A DNA stretch of 64,000 nucleotides. Source: Methylocella silvestris (GTDB taxonomy: Bacteria; Pseudomonadota; Alphaproteobacteria; Rhizobiales; Beijerinckiaceae). Each line of letters opens with the position of its first letter. Within the stretch, counting starts at the first letter, position 1. The translations under genes were made by a program, and so were the position numbers. The stretch lies in assembly GCF_002891535.1 (NCBI RefSeq), contig NZ_PDZR01000010.1:82951-146950 (forward strand). Direction: 5' to 3'. The notes beneath the pieces were generated by a model. The model worked only from the letters and a program-made list of their open reading frames with translations. It searched no databases and had not been told where the DNA came from. Below are positions 56,672 to 64,000 of the stretch, in pieces.

Positions 56672-58981
56672 CTATTTGCGGCGAAGCGCCTCAGCGAGAG
56701 CCGCGCCGAGCGCGCCTTCGGACGGGCGGCGCTCTGCCGTTTTAGGGCGGCGCTCCGGCGGGCGCGAGGCCTCACGCGCGGGCGGAGGGGCCGCGCCCGA
56801 CGCCTTCGACAGATCATCCTTGCGCATCGACAATGCGATCCGCTTGCGCTTGAGATCGACCTCGAGCACGCGCACGGTCACGACCGCGCCCGCCTTCACG
56901 ACTTCGGCGGGATCTTTCACAAAACGGTCGGCCAGTTGGGACACATGGACGAGCCCGTCCTGATGCACGCCGATGTCGACGAAAGCGCCGAAATTGGCGA
57001 CATTGGTAACTGTGCCTTCGAGGATCATGCCCGGCTTCAGCGCGGCGATCTCGTCGATCCCGTCCGCGAAAGTTGCGGTTTTGAATTCGGGGCGGGGGTC
57101 GCGACCCGGCTTTTCAAGCTCAATCAAAATGTCGCGCACGGTCGGCAGGCCAAACCGCTCATCGATAAAACGTGCCGGGTTCAGCGCTTTCAGCGCAGCG
57201 CCGTCGCCCATCAGCACGCGCAGATCGCGCCCGCACGCCGCGACGATCTTCCGCGCGACGCCATAGGCTTCGGGGTGAACGGATGAGGCGTCGAGCGGCT
57301 CGTCGCCGTTCGGGATGCGCAAAAATCCGGCGCTGAGCTCGAAGGCGCGAGGCCCCAGGCGCGGCACTTCGAGGAGCGCGCGCCGGGTCCTGAAGGCGCC
57401 ATGCTGATTCCGATGCACGACGATCGCCTCAGCAAGCGAAGCGCTGAGCCCCGAAATTCGCGACAGCAATGGCGCCGAGGCCATGTTGAGATCAACGCCC
57501 ACAGCATTGACGGCGTCCTCGACGACGGCGTCAAGCGCCCGGGCGAGGCGGGCCTGATTGACGTCATGCTGATACTGGCCGACGCCAATCGCCTTCGGTT
57601 CGATCTTGACGAGTTCGGCCAGCGGATCCTGCAGGCGCCGCGCGATCGAGGCGGCGCCGCGCAGCGAGACGTCGAGGTCGGGCATTTCGGCGGCGGCCCG
57701 CGCGGAGGCCGAATAGACCGAAGCGCCGGCCTCGCTGACAATGACCTTGGTCGGCTGCGGCGCGGGCAATTCCTTGATGACGTCGGCAGTGAGGCGCTCG
57801 GTCTCGCGGCTCGCCGTGCCATTGCCGATGGCGATCAGTTCGACGCCATGTTTGCGGATCAGCCGGGCGAGTTCGGCCTGCGCGCCCCGCACATCATTGC
57901 GCGGTTGAAACGGATAGACCGTCGATGTGTCGAGAAGCTTTCCGGTGGCGTCGATCACCGCGACCTTGACGCCGGTGCGAATGCCGGGATCAAGCCCCAT
58001 GGTCGCACGCGGGCCGGCGGGCGCCGCGAGAAGCAGATCCTTGAGATTGCGAGCAAAAACGTCAATCGCCTCGGCTTCGGCCCGTTCACGCAGCTCGCCC
58101 ATGAGGTCGAGCGACAGATGCAGGGAGAGTTTCGCGCGCCAGGCGAAGCGCGCGACGTCCATCAGCCAGGCATCCGCGGCGCCGGCGCCGGCGTTGATGG
58201 CGTAATGGCGCGCGACGATCTCCTCGACCGGTTTGATCGGCGCCTCGACTTCGGCATCGACCTCGATGTCGAGGGATAGAAATTCTTCATTGCGCCCGCG
58301 CAGCATGGCGAGGGCGCGATGCCCGGCTGTCGTCGCCCAGCGTTCGCTGTGGTTGAAATAATCGGAAAATTTGGCGCCGGCTTCTTCCTTGCCCTCGATC
58401 ACGCGGGCGCGCAGCATCGCCCGGCGCTGCATATGGGCGCGCAATTCGCCGACGAGATCGGCGTTCTCGCTAAAAGCCTCGGCCAGAATATCGCGCGCAC
58501 CGTCGAGCGCGCTTTTAATGTCGGGCACATCGGCGGAAAGAAAGCCCTGCGCGAGTTCGGCGGGGACGCAGGCGCGATCGGCAAGAATGCGATCGGCCAA
58601 GGGGCCAAGGCCGCGCTCCCGGGCGATTTCCGCGCGGGTGCGGCGTTTGGGACGGAAGGGAAGATAAATATCTTCAAGTTCCGCCTTGGTCGTGGCCGCG
58701 GCGATTTTTTGCTCCAGCGCCGGCGTCAATTTCCCCTGCGTCGTGATCTGGTCGAGGATGGCGGCGCGGCGCGATTCAAGCTCGCGCAAATAGACGAGGC
58801 GCTCCTCCAGCAGGCGAAGCTGATTGTCGTCGAGCCCGCCGGTCGCCTCCTTGCGGTAGCGCGCGATGAAGGGAACCGTCGCGCCGGAATCGATGAGATC
58901 GACCGCAACCTTCACCTGTTCCGGCCGGGCGGAAATCTCAGCAGCGATGGCGCTCAGAATGCGGTCGTTGGCGGATGACAT
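56672..58981 (-). CDS. tex: Tex family RNA-binding transcription accessory protein
   Basis: The 769-residue protein has the Tex N-terminal helical domain ([39 protein letters not shown]), a YqgF-like RNase H fold ([20 protein letters not shown]), helix-hairpin-helix elements and a C-terminal S1 domain ([33 protein letters not shown]). The last 40 residues are basic and Pro/Arg-rich. The family binds nucleic acids and affects transcription. The ATG at 58981 replaces a longer reading with 25 unsupported residues. Confidence 0.96.
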   Translation of the reverse strand: MSSANDRILSAIAAEISARPEQVKVAVDLIDSGATVPFIARYRKEATGGLDDNQLRLLEERLVYLRELESRRAAILDQITTQGKLTPALEQKIAAATTKAELEDIYLPFRPKRRTRAEIARERGLGPLADRILADRACVPAELAQGFLSADVPDIKSALDGARDILAEAFSENADLVGELRAHMQRRAMLRARVIEGKEEAGAKFSDYFNHSERWATTAGHRALAMLRGRNEEFLSLDIEVDAEVEAPIKPVEEIVARHYAINAGAGAADAWLMDVARFAWRAKLSLHLSLDLMGELRERAEAEAIDVFARNLKDLLLAAPAGPRATMGLDPGIRTGVKVAVIDATGKLLDTSTVYPFQPRNDVRGAQAELARLIRKHGVELIAIGNGTASRETERLTADVIKELPAPQPTKVIVSEAGASVYSASARAAAEMPDLDVSLRGAASIARRLQDPLAELVKIEPKAIGVGQYQHDVNQARLARALDAVVEDAVNAVGVDLNMASAPLLSRISGLSASLAEAIVVHRNQHGAFRTRRALLEVPRLGPRAFELSAGFLRIPNGDEPLDASSVHPEAYGVARKIVAACGRDLRVLMGDGAALKALNPARFIDERFGLPTVRDILIELEKPGRDPRPEFKTATFADGIDEIAALKPGMILEGTVTNVANFGAFVDIGVHQDGLVHVSQLADRFVKDPAEVVKAGAVVTVRVLEVDLKRKRIALSMRKDDLSKASGAAPPPAREASRPPERRPKTAERRPSEGALGAALAEALRRK

Positions 58982-59201
58982 GCGGATTTGGCCTCGCTCG
59001 ATTCGGGCGGGCAGATTAGGGCAGGGGCGGGCGCAAATCCAATCGAACCGGGGCAAAGCCCGGGCGCAATCGGCGGGTTGCGCTCGCCGCGCGGACCACT
59101 ATAGTGCGCCGGATTCGCGCCCCCGGCGGCGCTTGCGGTCTCAAGCGGGATCGAAAGCGGCTAGGGTCTGGACGTTTGTCCAATCATTTTAGCGAAAATG
59201 C

Positions 59202-59291
59202 GGAGGGGTGGCCGAGCGGTTGAAGGCGCACGCCTGGAAAGTGTGTATACGGGAAACCGTATCGCGGGTTCGAATCCCGCTCCCTCCGCCA
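59202..59291 (+). tRNA. tRNA-Ser (anticodon GGA)
   Basis: The 90-nt sequence has acceptor arms GGAGGGG/TCCCTCC, a D-arm GGCCGAGCGGTTGAAGGC, anticodon loop CTGGAAA with GGA, a long variable arm (tacgggaaaccgta) as in class II tRNAs, T-arm GCGGGTTCGAATCCCGC and an encoded CCA end. It reads UCC and UCU codons. Confidence 0.97.
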
Positions 59292-59675
59292 TCCCCGCCG
59301 ATTCTACGCCATAGCGCGATATCCTGCGACATGGCCACGCAAACGCCGCCGATCACCGAACGGACCACCTACGCGGATATCGAACATGGCGTACCACGGG
59401 AAGCCCCCATCGGCAGGATAGGCCCTGTCATGGCCGCCCAGCACTTTGACGGGTCGTCCCATAACCTGCCGTTCCTGGGAACTGTGCCGGGAACTGCTCG
59501 GCGACAAAATCCTGTCACTCAGCGGCGGTTCGATCCAGCTGCCTGGATGACCGCTTCCGTCAGGAGCAGTCATCCTCGGTAAAGCCTCCCGCCCATCTAC
59601 GGAAGGGCTGATGAGTTCGTTCCGAACCGCTTTGGGCTGCGACCGGTATGGTCACGTCGCTCTTTGTGGACACCG
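59292..59675. other. Region after tRNA-Ser without a recognisable gene
   Basis: 384 bp with short open frames on both strands (for example one ending GDKILSLSGGSIQLPG at about 59550), none matching a family I know. It may hold decayed mobile or protein-coding sequence next to the tRNA. No copy of the tRNA 3' end that would mark an attachment site was found in the window. Confidence 0.35.
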
Positions 59676-60047
59676 TTACTTTGTCGGGACGGTATGTGCG
59701 GTTATCGTATAGCCGAACGGATCGACGAAGGCGAAATAGCGTCCGAATGGTCCGTCCTTCGGTGGGAAAGCTATCGACACGTTGCGCTCGCTGAGATGGG
59801 TGTGCAATTCGTCTGCGTCGTCGCAGCCAAACCAGATCGCGATGCCAACCCCTAGCTTGTCCGCATCGTCAAAGCCGTCGATGGGCGTGCGGACGGAGAA
59901 CGGGATGGGCTGCGTTTCGAAGACGACGGCGCCCGGCGGAGCTTTTGCCGATGGCGTGAGACCGACGATATCCCGATAGAAGGTCCGTGCTGCGTCCAGA
60001 TCCTTGGTCTGGATGCCGATGAAATCCGGTCCAATTAAGCGAGGCAT
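59676..60047 (-). CDS. VOC (glyoxalase/bleomycin resistance) family protein
   Basis: The 123-residue protein is a single VOC module (MPRLIGPDFIGIQTKDLDAA, RTFYRDIVGLTPS, GIAIWFGCDDADELHTHLSE, RYFAFVDPFGYTITAH). Members are metal-dependent lyases, dioxygenases or binding proteins. The substrate is unknown. It is divergent from a MarR regulator, whose operator-like palindrome lies between the two, so it is probably the regulated gene. ATG at 60047 with GAAAGACG upstream. Confidence 0.88.
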   Translation of the reverse strand: MPRLIGPDFIGIQTKDLDAARTFYRDIVGLTPSAKAPPGAVVFETQPIPFSVRTPIDGFDDADKLGVGIAIWFGCDDADELHTHLSERNVSIAFPPKDGPFGRYFAFVDPFGYTITAHTVPTK

Positions 60048-60079
60048 GAGTCGTCTTTCTTCTTCTCGGTGAATCGATA

Positions 60080-60097
60080 ATATCAGTGGCCTGATAT
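60080..60097. promoter_or_regulatory. MarR operator between VOC gene and marR-type gene
   Basis: A perfect palindrome ATATCAG-TGGC-CTGATAT lies between the divergent genes, and a further half-site CTGATAT overlaps the regulator's start codon at 60110-60116. MarR dimers bind such palindromes and usually repress both genes. Confidence 0.7.
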
Positions 60098-60114
60098 AAT
60101 ATAAGGGTACTGAT

Positions 60115-60570
60115 ATGTCCAGCCTGCACGCCTTGACGGCGAACGACCCCTACCGAATGCTCGGATATGCGCTGAAACTGGCGCAGCAGGCGCTGCGGAC
60201 TCATCTCGACACCGAACTTCGAGCCGTCGGATTGACGACCCCGCAATACTCAGTACTCGCAGGGCTTGAATTAAGCGCGGGCTTGTCAAATGCGGAACTG
60301 GCGCGGCGGGCGTTCGTCACGCCGCAGACGATGCAGGCCATCCTGGCGACACTCGAACGGGCGTCTCTGGTTGAGAGAATGGCCCACCCGGTCAATGGTA
60401 GAATCCGAACCACCGAACTCACGGCGGCAGGTCGATCGGCGTTACGCGCGGCTCATGAGATCGTAGCTAACGCCGAACAGTTGACCCGAGACGCCGTTGC
60501 ACCGAGTGATCCAGAGACAATATGTTCTGCCCTGCTACGGATAGCCGAGGCCATGCGGAGCGAAGTTTAG
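60115..60570 (+). CDS. MarR family transcriptional regulator
   Basis: The 151-residue protein has the MarR winged helix (LTTPQYSVLAGLELSAGLSNAELARRAFVTPQTMQAILATLERASLVERM, wing PVNGRIRTTELTAAGR). A half-site of the neighbouring palindrome overlaps the start region, so it is likely autoregulated. It is divergent from the VOC gene. The inducer is unknown. ATG at 60115; the ribosome site (AAGGGTACTGAT) is acceptable. Confidence 0.9.
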   Translation: MSSLHALTANDPYRMLGYALKLAQQALRTHLDTELRAVGLTTPQYSVLAGLELSAGLSNAELARRAFVTPQTMQAILATLERASLVERMAHPVNGRIRTTELTAAGRSALRAAHEIVANAEQLTRDAVAPSDPETICSALLRIAEAMRSEV

Positions 60571-60831
60571 TCTACTGCGCCGGGCCGGCGCCCTAACCAA
60601 ACCACCGCTATCCTGCGTTGCTCGGCCCAAATCTGCCCGCCAACAAGCCACCAGACCCGGCCATTGCGAAAAGGGCCAAAAACCCGGTTAACTGCGCCAA
60701 TTGGCACTGGAGGCGGCGCCGTGCGGCGTTAGAGGGCTAGCGGGAACGCCTCTTGGCAACAGGATTACCGACGGGGGAAGACGCCGACTGCCCGCCCGCC
60801 CATAGCGTCACGCCTATCGCCTATGCGGCGC

Positions 60832-61485
60832 TCACCCCCGGAGGTGATCCAGTACGGGGAAGAGGTCGCTTGGCTCGGGCCGTTTTGTGTAGTCCGGGTT
60901 GACCTCCGAATAGGCGATGACCCTATCCCGCCCAATGACGTAGCGGCCCGGCATCGGAAGAGTCCAGCTCTCCTCGCCGTTGAAGGCTGGTATCGGGCCG
61001 CCGAGTTGCCTATGTACCTCGCGCATCTCTTCGGGGATCACCCAGCGAAGACCGAAGGCGGCCCCGACCTCGCCGCCTTTGTCGCTCAGAACCCGGAAAT
61101 GGAGATCATTCTCACGCCGGGACTTTCGATTATTGGCCTGCGTCTGTTGCGAGATCGCCACCAGCGTCGCACCCCGAGCCTGAATATCACCGAGCGCCGC
61201 TTGCAACGCCTTCAGTTCGATGTTGCAGAAGGGGCACCAGACGCCGCGGTAGAAGCTGACGACTATTGGTCCCTGCTTCAGCAGATCAGCAGAGGACACC
61301 ACCGAGCCCTCTTGGTCAGGGAGCTCAAACGATGGCGCTTTATCGCCCACCTTAAGCGCCCGTTCGGCCTGACCGGACGCGATCAACCCGCTGATCGTGC
61401 GACCCAGAATTGGTCCGAACTCCGGCCGGAAGTTCGGGTGCGCGGGTGCGGATTTGTAGGCGTTCAGCTCGTCTTGCAGGGTCAT
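60832..61485 (-). CDS. AhpC/TSA-like peroxiredoxin
   Basis: The 217-residue protein has the thioredoxin fold of the peroxiredoxin-like family with the peroxidatic Cys in SFYRGVWCPFCNIELKALQ and a second Cys three residues on (CPFC). It should reduce peroxides with thiols. I choose the second ATG (61485) because AGGAGG is 5 nt from it and only 2 nt from the first ATG at 61488. It is divergent from a TetR regulator and its ribosome site overlaps a strong palindromic operator. Confidence 0.9.
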   Translation of the reverse strand: MTLQDELNAYKSAPAHPNFRPEFGPILGRTISGLIASGQAERALKVGDKAPSFELPDQEGSVVSSADLLKQGPIVVSFYRGVWCPFCNIELKALQAALGDIQARGATLVAISQQTQANNRKSRRENDLHFRVLSDKGGEVGAAFGLRWVIPEEMREVHRQLGGPIPAFNGEESWTLPMPGRYVIGRDRVIAYSEVNPDYTKRPEPSDLFPVLDHLRG

Positions 61486-61492
61486 CATATCC

Positions 61493-61522
61493 TCCTATTT
61501 GTAGTGAAAGATACAAATAGGA
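61493..61522. promoter_or_regulatory. TetR-type operator between peroxiredoxin and tetR-type genes
   Basis: The palindrome TCCTATTTGTA-GTGAAAGA-TACAAATAGGA has perfect 11-nt arms. A second copy of one arm, AGATACAAATAG, lies at about 61558-61569 just before the TetR start. Binding at both sites would control both divergent genes. Confidence 0.75.
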
Positions 61523-61583
61523 TCGTGCCCGCTTGTCAACAAAATTCTTTAACGGCAGATACAAATAGAATAGGCTGAGCGCC

Positions 61584-62171
61584 ATGGGACGCGCGATTGC
61601 ATTCGACTACGAACGGGCTCTGGAGAAGGCGACCCGGCTGTTTTGGAAGGGCGGCTACGCGGGGACGTCGCTGCGCGAGCTTCTTACGGTCATCGGAATC
61701 GGCGAAGGCTCCTTCTACAACACGCTCAAGAGCAAGAAGCAGCTCTATTTGGCGTGCGTGAAGCGCTATGAGGAAACAGAAGGGCGTAAGCGAGCGCATG
61801 CCCTGATGTCAGCGCCGACGGCGGGCGAGGGGATTCGCGCGATGTTCGGCGTCATTCTCGATTGTTTGGACGATCCGCAGGTGCCGTCTCGCTTGTGTAT
61901 GATGGCAGCGATGGCCGCCGAGGACGTGCTATCGGAGCCCGACCTGCGTCAGCGAGTCGAGGATAGCATAGAGACCTTCCACGCGACCGTCTCCGAACGG
62001 CTGAGACAGGACCGGGACATGGGCTTGCTGCCTAAAACATTAGACCCTCAGACAATCGCATCCGTGATCATCACCTATGCGCAGGGTCTATGGCGCATGG
62101 CGCTCGTGGACTACGACCGCCCGCGCTTCGAGCGGCAGATCGCTGCTTTTCTGACCGGATTGGGACTTTAG
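61584..62171 (+). CDS. TetR/AcrR family transcriptional regulator
   Basis: The 195-residue protein has the N-terminal TetR helix-turn-helix (ALEKATRLFWKGGYAGTSLRELLTVIGIGEGSFYNTLKSKKQLYLACV) and an all-helical ligand domain ending in a TetR_C-like segment (IASVIITYAQGLWRMALVDY). The adjacent peroxiredoxin suggests control of an oxidative or electrophile response. It is divergent from that gene across a 98-bp operator region. ATG at 61584. Confidence 0.92.
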   Translation: MGRAIAFDYERALEKATRLFWKGGYAGTSLRELLTVIGIGEGSFYNTLKSKKQLYLACVKRYEETEGRKRAHALMSAPTAGEGIRAMFGVILDCLDDPQVPSRLCMMAAMAAEDVLSEPDLRQRVEDSIETFHATVSERLRQDRDMGLLPKTLDPQTIASVIITYAQGLWRMALVDYDRPRFERQIAAFLTGLGL

Positions 62172-62494
62172 CCGCCTGCGTTCTCAGACGAACCGGCGTG
62201 GCCAACCGCCTCGGTCAAGACCGTCATCATGCAACTGGAGTCCGTTGACCCAGTCCGGGGTCTTCCAACAGAGGTCCAATTGCAATGCAATTTGAAGAGG
62301 CAGTGACATCGGCCGCGTCCGCGCAGCGACGCCTCGAGGTGCAACAATGCCAAATTCGCTCTGAGTGACGGCGATGAATCTGAGCGCGACGTAATTCCGC
62401 CTCCCGAGCAGCGCCGTGACTGAGCTTGCGGGGAGTGGCTTCGATCGCAGTTCGCCGCGACGCCCGCCAGAGCGCCGCGGCGATTTTGCGTTGT
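62172..62494. other. Intergenic region with possible gene remnant
   Basis: 323 bp between the TetR gene and the desulfurase gene end. An open frame on the minus strand (NYVALRFIAVTQSEFGIVAP, LQIALQLDLCWKTPDW) has protein-like composition but no family I can name and no clear start. It may be a decayed gene. No terminator was found for the desulfurase gene. Confidence 0.35.
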
Positions 62495-64000
62495 TCAATG
62501 TGCGCGAAAGCGCTGGCTCGTTGCCATGCGTTTCAGCGCTGCGACGAGCGCGTCGATATCGTCGAACGTGTTGTAGAGCGCCAGCGATGGCCGCACTGTT
62601 GTCTCGAGGCCGAAGCGGCGCAAAATCGGCTGGGCGCAATGGTGGCCGGAGCGCACGGCGATGCCTTCGCGATCGAGCGCCGCGCCGACGTCCTCGCTGC
62701 GGCAGCCGTCGAGCACCAGCGAGATCACGCCGGCTTTTTCGTCCGCGCAGCCGATGATTCGCAGGCCCGAAACGCTTTTGAGACCTTCCGTCGCATAGAT
62801 CAGAAGCTCGTGCTCATAGGCGGCGATGTTGGCCATGCCGATGGTATCGAGATAGTCGAAGGCGGCGCCGAGCCCGACCGCGTCGGCGATATTGCCGGTG
62901 CCCGCCTCGAAACGGCCCGGCGGCGGCTGGTAGATCGTTTTCTCGAAAGTGACGTCGGCGATCATATTGCCGCCGCCCTGCCATGGCGGCATCGCCTCAA
63001 GCACCTGCTGCTTGCCATAGACGACGCCGATGCCGGTCGGTCCGAACACCTTGTGGCCGGAGAAAACCAGAAAATCGCAACCCAGCGCCTGCACGTCGAC
63101 GGGCATATGTGAGACGGCCTGGGCGGCGTCGGCGATGACGCAGGCGCCGAGCCGCTGCGCCATGTCGATCATGTCCTTGGCCGGCGTGACCGTCCCGATG
63201 GCGTTGGCGACCATGGTGAAGGAGACGATGCGCGTGCGGCGCGACAGCAGTTTTTCATATTCGTCGAGCCGGACCTGACCCTTGTCGTCGACCGGCGCGA
63301 CCTTGAGGATCGCTCCAGTCTCGGCGCAGAGCATCTGCCAGGGCACGATATTGGCGTGATGCTCGAGCCAGGTGATGAGGATCTCATCGCCCTTCTTGAC
63401 GTTGCGGCGGCCATAGCTCTGCGCGATCAGATTGATCGCCTCGGTCGTGCCGCGCACGAAAATAATGTCATTCGTTGAGGGCGCATTGATGAAGCGGCGC
63501 GTCTTTTCACGCGCCGCCTCATAGGCGTCCGTCGCCCGCGCCGCGAGCGTATGGGCGGCGCGGTGAACGTTGGAGTTTTCGTTCTCATAGAAGGATGAGA
63601 TGCGGTCGATGACCGTTTGCGGCTTCTGCGTCGTTGCGGCGTTATCGAGCCAGATCAGAGGCTTGCCATGGACATATTGGCGCAGGATGGGGAAATCGCG
63701 GCGGATCGAGGCAGCGTCGAAGGGGCGCGCGCCAACGCCGATGGTCGGGCCGAGTTCAGGCCGCACCTCATGAGCGACAGGGTAGATCGTATGGACGCCG
63801 GAGGGCGTCGCTTCCGGCAGCGGCGAGGCTGGCGGAGCCGGCGCAGCGCCCGGAAGCGGGGGATTTGACGAAAAGAGCGAGGCCGCCTCGCGAGGTTCGA
63901 AACCCGGAATCTTGAAAGCGGGCGCGTTCGGAAAACCGGCGGGCGCGATGAGCCCCGCGAGTGTCTCTCCGGTGGCCGGCGGAGCGGCGGGGCCGGTGGT
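62495..64000 (-). CDS. SufS-like cysteine desulfurase, probable family 2A encapsulin cargo (N-terminus off window)
   Basis: The visible 501 codons contain a class V PLP fold of about 410 residues: FPILRQYVHGKPLIWLDNAATTQKPQ (split motifs), RGTTEAINLIAQSYG, WLEHHANIVPWQ, the PLP Lys in FSGHKVFGPTGIG and catalytic Cys in RSGHHCAQPILRRFG. It removes sulfur from cysteine as persulfide. Ahead of it the frame stays open to the window edge for at least 90 residues rich in Pro, Ala and Gly (ETLAGLIAPAGFPNAPAFK, SLFSSNPPLPGAAPAPP), which SufS of Suf operons lacks. This architecture matches cargo desulfurases targeted into family 2A encapsulins by a disordered N-terminal domain. No sufBCD genes are adjacent. 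The shell itself would lie outside the window. Confidence 0.88.
   Translation of the reverse strand, partial: TTGPAAPPATGETLAGLIAPAGFPNAPAFKIPGFEPREAASLFSSNPPLPGAAPAPPASPLPEATPSGVHTIYPVAHEVRPELGPTIGVGARPFDAASIRRDFPILRQYVHGKPLIWLDNAATTQKPQTVIDRISSFYENENSNVHRAAHTLAARATDAYEAAREKTRRFINAPSTNDIIFVRGTTEAINLIAQSYGRRNVKKGDEILITWLEHHANIVPWQMLCAETGAILKVAPVDDKGQVRLDEYEKLLSRRTRIVSFTMVANAIGTVTPAKDMIDMAQRLGACVIADAAQAVSHMPVDVQALGCDFLVFSGHKVFGPTGIGVVYGKQQVLEAMPPWQGGGNMIADVTFEKTIYQPPPGRFEAGTGNIADAVGLGAAFDYLDTIGMANIAAYEHELLIYATEGLKSVSGLRIIGCADEKAGVISLVLDGCRSEDVGAALDREGIAVRSGHHCAQPILRRFGLETTVRPSLALYNTFDDIDALVAALKRMATSQRFRAH

Noticed and set aside
59202..64000. Integrated genomic island with attL at tRNA-Ser
   Set aside because: No integrase gene and no second copy of the tRNA 3' end were seen within the window, so an integration claim is not supported.

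Overview
The window is GC-rich (roughly 60 to 65 percent by eye) and densely coded. It looks like chromosomal DNA of an alphaproteobacterium of the Rhizobiales (Hyphomicrobiales), possibly near the Beijerinckiaceae or Methylocystaceae. The main pointers are divK-pleD beside a DUF3572 gene, cytochrome c maturation genes in the ccmI-E-F-H (cycHJKL) order next to a FeuP/FeuQ-type two-component system, the dnaB-radA-cvpA-purF cluster, and both bacterial glutamine synthetase I (glnA) and the eukaryote-like glutamine synthetase II (glnII). The species itself is inference.

Layout. 1-5022: a putative beta-1,2-glucan locus, with a glycoamylase/GH144-like enzyme (cut by the left edge), an ABC-type membrane protein whose ATPase domain has lost its catalytic residues, and a divergent GH3 beta-glucosidase. 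5019-12485: GST, an SRPBCC gene remnant, an SDR, then purF, cvpA, radA and dnaB. 12722-18746: AraC regulator and YdcZ transporter, a small Cys-rich exported protein, a dispersed palindromic repeat, hemB, a glutathionyl-hydroquinone reductase, DUF3572, divK and pleD. 18747-25593: an intergenic region with strong hairpins, parE, glnII, glnA and glnB. The two nitrogen transcription units carry sigma54-like promoter matches and clear terminators. 25144-28471: a conserved protein of unknown function, sseA, a small exported protein and a frameshifted trypsin-like protease gene. 28148-34934: a small exported protein, feuP-feuQ and the ccm operon. 34925-49812: aat, a zinc metallopeptidase, a family 4 type uracil-DNA glycosylase, ETF-ubiquinone oxidoreductase, Sua5, HxlR/azoR, a YfhO-like membrane protein, a nitroreductase, a tandem cupin and an MscS channel. 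49943-52865: the complete EF-P beta-lysylation set (epmB, epmA, efp). 53636-58981: FAD reductase, aspA and tex. 59202-62171: tRNA-Ser(GGA) followed by two regulator/enzyme pairs (VOC/MarR and peroxiredoxin/TetR), each with a clear palindromic operator.

The most interesting locus is at the right edge (62495-64000). It holds a SufS-like cysteine desulfurase with a long Pro/Ala-rich N-terminal extension that runs off the window. This architecture fits the cargo enzyme of family 2A (SrpI-type) encapsulin nanocompartments, so a shell gene is predicted just beyond position 64000. The second is the ABC protein at 823-2652: the Walker A lysine, Walker B aspartate, Q-loop glutamine and H-loop histidine are all replaced, yet the reading frame is intact.
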